Assembly: GCA_014621425.1 (NCBI GenBank)
Contig: JAANBB010000019.1
Location: 124,001-188,000 of the forward strand
Direction of reading: 5' to 3'
DNA: 64,000 bases
Source of the DNA: Cylindrodendrum hubeiense
Lineage: Eukaryota; Ascomycota; Sordariomycetes; Hypocreales; Nectriaceae
The first letter of the stretch is position 1. Each line of letters opens with the position of its first letter. Below the pieces are notes generated by a model that saw only the letters and a list, made by a program, of their open reading frames with translations, had not been told where the DNA came from and ran no database searches. The translations under genes were made by a program, and so were the position numbers. Positions 56,560-64,000 of the stretch are shown here, one piece after another.

Positions 56560-58545
56560 ATGGCCCCTTCAACTGTTCCTCGGCGATTCGCTTTGCTCAT
56601 TGGTGTCAACGCCTATTTGCCTGGCCCCAGGAAGGATGAAAAGGGGCACAGACTATCAATTGATAATCTGCGTGGCTGCGTCAATGACGTGCATGCTATT
56701 GCAGAGATGCTGCGCGACAACTTCCAGTTGAATGATCCACGGATCCTTACTTCATCATTGTCTCCAGATGATCCAGCCAAGGCAACCGAGCCGGAAGATC
56801 GACAGGCGACGTACAATAATATTGAAAGCGAGTTGGCTTCTATCCGCCGTTGTGCCAGTAGTGGCGACTACTTCTTCCTTCATTTCTCCGGCCATGGGAA
56901 ACTTCTCGACCCAGTCAGCGGGTCCCCCAGTGATACTGACCAGGATCCATGTCTGCTCCCTTCGGATTTCAGATGCGAACAACCGGCACTGCGTGGATGG
57001 CAGCTAAACATATGGCTCAAAGAGCTTGAAGAGAAAGGCGTACATGTTGCTGTCTTGCTAGACAGCTGTTCTTCCGGTGGCGCTTGGAGGATTGACTCGA
57101 AGTATCGAACTCCCGGTGATTGGAAGAGTACTCCCACTCTTCAAATCGACGAGGACGCCGTCAAGGGGATTACTCTTCAAGGAAGATTCAGAGATACCCG
57201 ATTGAGTACGTCATGGTCCATGAACCCAGAGAGGTTTACTGTGATGACCGCCTGCCATGTCAATGAAAAGGCTGCAGAAGGAGACTATAAGGGTAAAATG
57301 CACGGCGACTTCACTGCCGCAATTATTCGATACTTCGAAGATAACAATCAAACTGAGAAGCCGTCGCGATACTGTGAGATTCGAGATCAAATAACGCCTT
57401 GGCTCGATGGGCAGAAGCCATTCACTTTCGGTCGCGATAGCCTACTATTCTTCCAAAGCATTGAAGGGTACTCCAGAACTCCGGTGGTCGGCACAATCAA
57501 TACCTCCACGCACGAAATTGTTTTGCCAATTGGAGCGATCCATGGCATCAACGAGGGAGCCGAGTTCACAAGTTATAATCCGCGAACTCCAGAAGTGCGA
57601 TTTCCGATTGTTCACGTAGAGGACTTCGAGAGCAGAGCTACCATACCAGACAGCGCAATGGATGTGGCAAAGAAAGCTGACATTCGGCTCATTCCGTCTC
57701 GCTGGTGTACAGGCCCAGAGAAATTTCAAGTTTACGTTGGACATGGGTTTAAGGACTCCTTGTTGAAGAATGTTACTGAGAGGCTCGAGGTCCGGCTTGC
57801 GAATACCATTGAAATGACGAGGGTCGAGCAAACGAACGAGCTAGGCCTTAAGCATCTCATGATGAACCTGGAAGGAGACGGCACCATCGGCATCCATGGT
57901 CCAGAAGCCTTATTGGGGTATAAAGGCCATGTACGCAGTCTGAATCTTCAGCTTGGCAATGACGAAGACAAGCTCGCGGCCGAATTGACTACTTCGTTGT
58001 TACATTTGACGGTATTCAACCAGATACTCCACCTTAGAAAACGAACGACAGAGACATCCGAACCATTCAGCTTAAAATTCAGTCCAGCTACTGACGGCAA
58101 AAAACAATTTCCCGAAGGTGAAGATTTCCGGATTTCCGTAACCAACGAGGGGAATGACAACTTATATTTCACTCTGATCAATCTCACTCCTGGGTTTCAG
58201 GTACAACAAGTTTATCCTTCGGCAGATTCTCCTGCAGAGGTACGGCCAGGAAAAACAGAGGAAATTCGCGATCTCACTACGACAATTCCCAATGAGCTTA
58301 TTCCGGTTCGGAAAGAACCTGCAGGAACCCAGGAAGCCAAGGACGCGCTCACCCACCGAGACATATTCCGCATCGTGGTTACGAGGGGCAGAAAGATTTC
58401 CTGGAAGACACTTGAGATTCCTGCCATCTGGGAGGCCAGTAAGACAACTTTTATAAATTTGAAGGGATCAAGAAACGTGACAAGGACGGGTAATGATTTC
58501 GATATGTGGGTGGAGGACAGAGAGGTTTTCACTATTTCTAAATAA
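56560..58545 (+). CDS. Caspase-fold (metacaspase-like) protein
   Basis: A 661-residue intronless protein. The N-terminal half is a clan CD (C14) caspase fold: FALLIGVNAYLPGP at residues 10-23 (first strand), LRGCVNDVHAI, catalytic His112 in HFSGHGK and catalytic Cys170 in LLDSCSSGG. These residues are intact, so a cysteine protease with Asp or Arg/Lys preference is expected. The C-terminal half has beta-rich segments ending in a FRISVTNEGNDNLYFTLINL block, like the DUF4384-type domain linked to caspases in fungi and bacteria. Such proteins are suspected in programmed cell death or non-self recognition. It has no HET, NACHT or repeat domain of its own and no partner gene adjacent. Confidence 0.88.
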   Translation: MAPSTVPRRFALLIGVNAYLPGPRKDEKGHRLSIDNLRGCVNDVHAIAEMLRDNFQLNDPRILTSSLSPDDPAKATEPEDRQATYNNIESELASIRRCASSGDYFFLHFSGHGKLLDPVSGSPSDTDQDPCLLPSDFRCEQPALRGWQLNIWLKELEEKGVHVAVLLDSCSSGGAWRIDSKYRTPGDWKSTPTLQIDEDAVKGITLQGRFRDTRLSTSWSMNPERFTVMTACHVNEKAAEGDYKGKMHGDFTAAIIRYFEDNNQTEKPSRYCEIRDQITPWLDGQKPFTFGRDSLLFFQSIEGYSRTPVVGTINTSTHEIVLPIGAIHGINEGAEFTSYNPRTPEVRFPIVHVEDFESRATIPDSAMDVAKKADIRLIPSRWCTGPEKFQVYVGHGFKDSLLKNVTERLEVRLANTIEMTRVEQTNELGLKHLMMNLEGDGTIGIHGPEALLGYKGHVRSLNLQLGNDEDKLAAELTTSLLHLTVFNQILHLRKRTTETSEPFSLKFSPATDGKKQFPEGEDFRISVTNEGNDNLYFTLINLTPGFQVQQVYPSADSPAEVRPGKTEEIRDLTTTIPNELIPVRKEPAGTQEAKDALTHRDIFRIVVTRGRKISWKTLEIPAIWEASKTTFINLKGSRNVTRTGNDFDMWVEDREVFTISK

Positions 58546-58795
58546 AGACGCAATAATGTTCGATAATGCCATTATTTTCTGTCGCATCTGCCAACTACGC
58601 CAGAAGTGGAATGATCACTCCGCTGATTCGTAGTGCAAAGATGGCCTATATAGATGTACCATAGTTAAATATTCAGACCTGCTTGGCCAAATTCCACTGC
58701 TGTCTGCCATTTACCATTATTTCTGTGCCAGTTTGCAGGTTCTTGGGAGGCGCGGGCTGATTTTGAGTCTCTTTAGGCCGTGTTCAAACTTCATC

Positions 58796-60413
58796 TTAGG
58801 AGTGGTCGATGGCCTGCGTCGCCACGTAACGCCAATATCTCTCTGCACTTGCCGCTCTCAGTTGTTTGCCCTTCCAAATCATGAGGAGAAAAGTGCAGCC
58901 GATCGCACATGACAAAACGGCCACCATGACGAACGTATTTTGCAACCCCTGGGCGTTGATCCACGGTGTGATCGCGTAGTTGAATGCAAATGCCATGGTG
59001 TTCCGACAGAGAATCATTGAAACGATAGTTTCCCCAGCCAGCTCACGGAAGCAATCTACAGCATATGAGATAGCATAGCTGCCACCAGCAACGTTGCAAT
59101 AGCCGCACAAGATGGAACCAAGAAGGAGGATAGCCCAATGCAGGTGGAATGCCGCCCCAAGACCCCAAAGCAAGAGACCCGTGGGCATCAAGATGCAGAA
59201 AATGGTCAGTCCCCAAAGGCGGTACTCGGGTTCCCTCAGATTGTTGAAGCGGCGGGCAAGTTTCAGCGCACTCCAGTCTGCAATAGGTCCTGACACGACG
59301 CCCGCTATGGCGGTGCCGATCAGAGGCGCGACGTATGTCAGCCCGACAGTAGAAGCGGAGAAGTTGTAAGGTGGGGCTGACAGGATGGATGAAGTAGTTG
59401 CGTTGTAGACATTGAACCTGAATGTGGTCAATTAAGGCCGAGCAAGACGAGGTCTAAGTGACTCACCATGCTAGTGCTGAGCCATACATGAAGCTTGCCC
59501 ATGTGATGTTCGGGAAGCGGAACAAGATCAGCACAGGGCGATAGGCGATTGTAAGAGCTTGCTGAAGTGATAGTCCGCTATATGAAAATAGTCTGAGATT
59601 CTTCAAGAACTTGCGAGCGATTGACGTCTTGTGTCTTGTTTCGCCCTGTGATTCGTTCGACCTTGCTGTTGTCTGGACCAATAAATTAGGCACCTCTTCA
59701 ACGCTATCCGCCTCAAGCAACCTGCGTGAATACATTGTCTCCTCATAGAGACATAGTATCAATAGAAGATCGGCTGCCAAGAGAATGGCCGCGGCATGTT
59801 GCACCCAACGCCAGCCAAACGCATCGCTTAAAAACCCCGCTATCAACGGCGCGAGAAAATTGCTTCCGCACAGAACAAGCATGTACCACGCGATATATGT
59901 ACCTCGCTCCTGGTCACAGAACAGATCAGGAATACATATCTCGGGCAAAACTAGCATTGGGGCGACAACGAAGCCGTACAAGCATCGTGCAGCAATCCAG
60001 GAGGGGAATTCGCTGAGCCACGCCGTCCACTCACTAGCAGCTATGGCGCCAATGAGACTGACGATTATTGTTGGTCGTCTTCCAAACGTCAAGGCCAGCG
60101 GCTGCCAGATCAAATTTCCCCACCCCGAGAAAAGAAACAAATACCCAGTTCCGGTAACTAGTTGGCCGATAGACATTCCCGTGTCCTGTGATATGGGGTC
60201 CAACACCGAGTAAATGGCGGTGCCGCCAATTCCTGTCGTAAAAACAAAGGATAACATCAAACTGACATTGAGGCGTTTGCGCCACCTCGCCCAGTTCAGG
60301 GGGTTATCTGCATCGGTCGAGAGTTTGGAAGTTGAGATTTTACTGCGCCCTTCGGTTTCGGTTAGATACACCGTCCCTGGAGGAAGCACCTGAGTGGCTT
60401 GTGGGATTGTCAT
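58796..60413 (-). CDS. MFS transporter, DHA1-like
   Basis: A multi-drug/proton antiporter-type MFS carrier of 522 residues in two exons, 60413-59467 and 59417-58796 (GTGAGT...CAG, phase 2). Seen: the entry NPLNWARWRKRL of the DHA1 group, LTFGRRPTIIVSLI (motif A region), WRWVQHAAAILLA, a central charged loop (QGETRHKTSIARK), then FNVYNATTSS and the second six helices with GPIADW...ARR and GYCNVAGGSYAISY. Proteins of this group export toxins or drugs. A plausible TATA box is upstream. Intact. Confidence 0.9.
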
Positions 60414-60497
60414 AATGTATGCGGACGCTGGAAGAGAATAAAAGTTTACCCCCTTGTAAAAGGTACTTCACCTGAAGTGCACTGGGTTATCGACGTC

Positions 60498-60504
60498 TTA
60501 TATA
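60498..60504 (-). promoter_or_regulatory. TATA box of the DHA1 MFS gene
   Basis: Reading on the minus strand, TATATAA lies about 85 bases before the ATG at 60413. Confidence 0.45.
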
Positions 60505-61338
60505 CGTCACAAGGTGAGCATGAAAACTTCAGGGGTCCTAATGGCAATCAAAGATAAAGCCATGCCAGGCTAGAGCTCGACTGTATCGATTCCATTCAAG
60601 CACACCGCTTGGGCATCCGCATTTTATTAGTTGGATACTGCGTGGAGTATGGAGTTGGATGATTCCTTGCCCTTTTAGGAAAGCATTCAGATCCTTATCA
60701 AGGAACGATAAGACGACTCCACTCCATGTTCATACCACTGAAAGACGTTGTGTATTGATGTATATAACTCGCAACTCAGGCATGAATCGTTTTTACTAAA
60801 TAGATAATGCAGCTCACGAGATGGGCGACATCTCTTCTGTTCCTTCATATACTTTTGCGCTTTTTGTACTCTCACATCCAGTCAAATCACTCCGGCAGCT
60901 AACTGGAGAGCTCCCCGCTCCGTCTTCACGGACGGTTCCCGATTAAGTCATCTCCCCTGTGGATACTCTCCACATGTCAAGCTATCATGCCTGCATGGCA
61001 GATATTGCGGTCGGCTCAGATTACAATTGATGCGGCTACGTTTGCGATAATCCCGATATCGGCGTCGTTAAGTAATTTCCACGCGGCCTGGCTTAGCATC
61101 CACCGTGCATCGCGCTATAACATGCTAGGGCTGAATTGTTGTCCAAGTAGATTCGTAGGTTGGTTACTCAAATCGGAAGAAGATCAAAAGTGAAGAAGTA
61201 AGAAATACGGGATTTGGAGAAACACCTGCGCTAAGTATATAACTAGCTCTACACCTCATCCGAGAAGACCGGGAACGTGTGCCCTCCTCCTAGGGTACTC
61301 ATGGTCCTTGACCTCATCCCGATAGTTCTCGACAGCCT
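60505..61338. other. Intergenic, no supported gene
   Basis: Only short frames and no family-like segment. Confidence 0.45.
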
Positions 61339-61850
61339 TCATGCTCTCAGCGCACACATCTTCTCATGTATTAATGGGCTTAATAAGGAATCTAGCTGGT
61401 GCCAAAAGTCCGTCATATCGGACTGGGTGAGGGCTTGATCCGAGCAGGCTCTGCCGGCGCCAATAGCGATGGTCAAGATGCGAAGCTGATCAGTGACGTG
61501 AGAAGTTACCTGAGCGGGGACGGACTCAACGACTGTGGCGGAGAAGCGCGTCTGATGGGCAGCATTGTCGTTGAGAATGCTTATCGCGCTGCTGCTCTTC
61601 TCGCCGTAAATATGGAAGCCACCCATAGCATTATGCCGCCGAGGTATAAACAGATACGGCAAAGATACGAATCCTAGGGTCTGTGATATGAGGGATAGCC
61701 GGGACCATCTTATTACTGACTTCAAGTTTGACGCTCTGAACACGGCCTTCATTCATGACGAAGACAGCTGCGGCAAGTGCCTGTTTAGGAGAAATCAGAC
61801 CCCCTAACCTCCTACAATCGACGATTACCCGCCTTATTTGGTAAAGCCTA
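61339..61850 (-). pseudogene. Frameshifted C-terminal relic of an unidentified gene
   Basis: One frame reads GLISPKQALAAAVFVMNEGR then PHITDPRIRIFAVSVYTSAA and stops at 61631. The neighbouring frame takes over with FIPRRHNAMGGFHIYGEKSS and continues smoothly to ILTIAIGAGRACSDQAL and a stop at 61339. The composition is protein-like throughout and the switch happens within a few codons near 61650, so this is a gene end with a frameshift. I do not recognise the family. No start or N-terminal part can be placed. Confidence 0.4.
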
Positions 61851-62356
61851 CAAACTCTAGAGGCGAGCGACAAAGTGTATCGCAGCTGCCGTAATCTATC
61901 TTACTCATAGCACAGTCCAATCGAGTCAACTTTGAGCAAAAGTCGCTGCCATTCACTTGGACCCAAAATAACCCAAGGATATGCGATATGGAAGACCACC
62001 GGTTTACAGTTCAGTATTCACTCAGAACATTCTTCTTGAGAACATGGGCTAAGAAAGCCTTTGAGTCATTTGCGGATATGCTGGCCAGCCCTCATACATA
62101 AACTTAAGGCAGGGAGGCAAACTTTTCAGCATCATACAATTCGCCGTCGGGGCTGCTTTGTTGTATGCTTATACCGAGGCGGTGTCCACAAGCTTTCCGA
62201 GCTAGAGATGGTGAACGAATAAATGTCCGGTTCTGGCCTACAACTACAATTGTTACGACCCCGCACTGCATGGCGCATTCCACAACAGATCCAACCCAGC
62301 ATACACTCACCTTGAGAGATATCAACTCTCCAATTCACACACGAAAATACGCCTCA
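61851..62356. other. Intergenic, 5' region of the GNAT gene
   Basis: No gene seen. The frame of the acetyltransferase is open upstream to 62165 from a non-ATG codon, but the first good ATG is at 62357. Confidence 0.45.
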
Positions 62357-63046
62357 ATGTCTATCCATCTACGTGATGCAACACCACAGGATCTTCCTGC
62401 TATTGCTCGGATCTGCGTCGCCGCATTTCATCCGACGACAGATGTAATAACTCGACGGCTATTCCCACTGCATCTGAAGCCAAGTGATGTTGAAGATGGC
62501 GAGGCAGCGTATCCATGGCGGGCGGCTCGAAAGTCGCACAGCATGGAATCGAAGCGAAACGTCATGATGGTTGCCATTGACGATGACTCAAATGGAGAAA
62601 TTGTGGGATTTTCGCTTTGGGAATCCCCGGCCACCGCTGAAAATTCAGAGGAGGAGCTGAGTGCATACCCAGCGGTTCCTGTGACCTTGGATCAGGAAGC
62701 ATATGCGGAGTTACGCTCTATTGCGTCCGGAGATGTGACCACGACATTTGGGGATCGAGGAACAAAAGACGTCTGGCGTTGGTGGCCCCATGTCTTGCAT
62801 TGGAATTCTGAGCTGACAGATACAGATCTCGACTATCTTGGAATTGACCCGAAACATCAACGGAGAGGAATTGGGAAAATGTTGGTGGATTGGGGCGTAA
62901 AGCGTGCGGCAAGTGAAGGTAGGGACTGCTATCTGATAGCAACCCCTGCCGGTCGTCCCCTTTACTTGGCATTTCACTTTGAAGATGTCAGAACCGTCGA
63001 CATCTTTGGTGTTCCGCACTATTCTATGATCCTCCGACAAGCTTGA
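62357..63046 (+). CDS. GNAT-family N-acetyltransferase
   Basis: A 229-residue intronless acetyltransferase that transfers acetyl from acetyl-CoA to an amino group of a protein or small molecule. The start at 62357 (MSIHLRDATPQDLPAI) gives the canonical first strand and helix. Motif A, with YLGIDPKHQRRGIGKMLVDW, contains the QRRGIG pyrophosphate-binding loop. A long insertion between the second strand and motif A (SAYPAVPVTLDQEAYAEL) is usual in this fungal subgroup, and GVPHYSMILRQ ends the domain. Substrate unknown. Confidence 0.88.
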   Translation: MSIHLRDATPQDLPAIARICVAAFHPTTDVITRRLFPLHLKPSDVEDGEAAYPWRAARKSHSMESKRNVMMVAIDDDSNGEIVGFSLWESPATAENSEEELSAYPAVPVTLDQEAYAELRSIASGDVTTTFGDRGTKDVWRWWPHVLHWNSELTDTDLDYLGIDPKHQRRGIGKMLVDWGVKRAASEGRDCYLIATPAGRPLYLAFHFEDVRTVDIFGVPHYSMILRQA

Positions 63047-63680
63047 AATAATAGTCAATTACTAGAAATGATGTAATTTACCACAGTGAGTTGAAGCAGG
63101 GTGTGCGAGGTTGCAGCTACTATCTACAAAGTCCATATGCGTAGCCCAGGGAGGGTTCTGCATTCACTGAGCTGGCGAATTAATTACGAAGAGCCACGTC
63201 TTTCTGGTACACATTTAAACGGGAAGATGAATGACTAGGTACATCACATTAGTGTGCCAACACAGTAATTAAAACTACTAATGAACCGGGAATCACGGTT
63301 TGAATAACCTCTAGGTTGTGCCGGAGTCCTCTCCAAAGCTCAATATGTATTTAACAATTTATGCTACGACGATAAATGAAACTAGACCGCCACCAATGCT
63401 CTGAAACGTCGCTTCGCAGGTGTCAGATGTTACGCCTTTCAGGTGACATTGTGCCCCACTGGAAATTGTACGCCCTTCGAGTCATTATTTCCGCCCTTGG
63501 GATCATTTTACGCCCTGCAGCTCTTTTTTACCCACCTTAGCGCGAAGGGTCCGCTGGGCATACGGTACACTCAGTCAGCCGTGCCTACTATGGATACGAC
63601 ATTCTAATCCTTTTACAAGAATTCCTGTTTTTGCATCGTGTCATATGCCAAACGTGGATACGAGTGGCAAATTCGATTCG
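63047..63680. other. Intergenic, no supported gene
   Basis: Short AT-rich frames only. Confidence 0.45.
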
Positions 63681-63890
63681 GAATTACTCTTCAAGTAAAC
63701 ATTTCGGCAATGCCCTAAGGCTGTGGTGAATCCACGCATCGAGAACTTGAGGGCCCCAAGACTGATAGAACCTGCTCTTACATAATGTCCTTTGGGCATC
63801 TTGAAACGATGGCCAGATATCTTGTCTTTTTGTAAAGAGAATGGCTGCTGAGATGCTACCGTTGCGGATTTCAATGACTGGGTCAGCCAG
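63681..63890 (-). pseudogene. Relic of an alpha/beta hydrolase-type gene
   Basis: A minus-strand frame reads NGSISAAILFTKRQDIWPSF, then DAQRTLCKSRFYQSWGPQVL and DAWIHHSLRALPK. The RR..WPS..EA...F..R.FY..WDPRVL..W...GLR.LP pattern occurs in the cap/helical part of a fungal alpha/beta hydrolase family. No nucleophile elbow or His is present in the window and the flanking frames are closed, so this is a fragment. It could be the end of a gene running past 64000, but the stops upstream argue for decay. Confidence 0.4.
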
Positions 63891-64000
63891 CACGCACGAG
63901 CGTAGATATCAAGGATGCGTCAGCGATAGAAGGGTCTTAAAGTCTACCATGGACGGGATTCGAGTTTGGTTTATCATGTTTCAACGTACAACTGAGTTCC

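Noticed and set aside
1..64000. tRNA or rRNA genes
   Set aside because: I found no stretch with convincing A and B boxes and an acceptor stem by eye. A tRNAscan-SE run would settle it.

Overview
The window looks like nuclear DNA of a filamentous ascomycete, most likely a Eurotiales-type mould (Aspergillus/Penicillium grade). The genes are mono- or multi-exonic with short (about 45-100 nt) GT-AG introns, and the families are typical of such fungi: CFEM, WSC, Gti1/Pac2, DUF6594, fungal rhodopsin-like membrane proteins and multimodular NRPS. The species call is inference only. All exon structures below were worked out by hand from splice sites and reading-frame continuity.

Left arm (1-18.7 kb). 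This part holds ordinary accessory genes: a secreted pectin methylesterase, a fungal transcription-factor-like protein without a visible zinc cluster, an NAD(P)-dependent DFR-like reductase, a secreted alpha/beta hydrolase and a DUF6594 membrane protein. They are followed by a small SH3-like gene with a decayed tandem copy, an allantoate-permease-type MFS transporter, a rhodopsin-like seven-helix protein and an FAD monooxygenase.

Middle (19-40.6 kb). A WOPR (Gti1/Pac2) regulator, a CFEM membrane protein and a very large NRPS follow one another, separated by a gene-poor stretch with two inverted copies of a small TIR element. The NRPS reads as partial C-A-T-C-A-(N-methyltransferase)-T-C-A-T-R, a three-module line with reductive release. 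Its first A domain lacks the Asp that normally holds the amino group of the substrate. Each of these three neighbours carries one inactivating lesion: a frameshift in a C7 run, an in-frame stop and a frameshift in the R domain. This suggests either regional decay of a biosynthetic locus or assembly errors. A minisatellite-filled repeat element lies downstream.

Right arm (40.6-64 kb). Genes here are a GPI-anchored choice-of-anchor-L/WSC protein, a large secreted protein of unknown function, a tubby/LURP-like protein, a J-domain-like coiled-coil protein without HPD, and a secreted KR-punctuated repeat protein (candidate KEP/RiPP or repellent precursor). Further right are a caspase-fold protease, a second MFS transporter and a GNAT acetyltransferase. 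Relics of three other genes (43.7, 61.3 and 63.7 kb) and a third copy of the TIR element sit between them.

How they may work together: the NRPS would build a short N-methylated peptide released as an aldehyde or alcohol. The nearby FAD monooxygenase, MFS transporter and WOPR regulator could modify, export and control it, but co-membership in one cluster is a guess from proximity.
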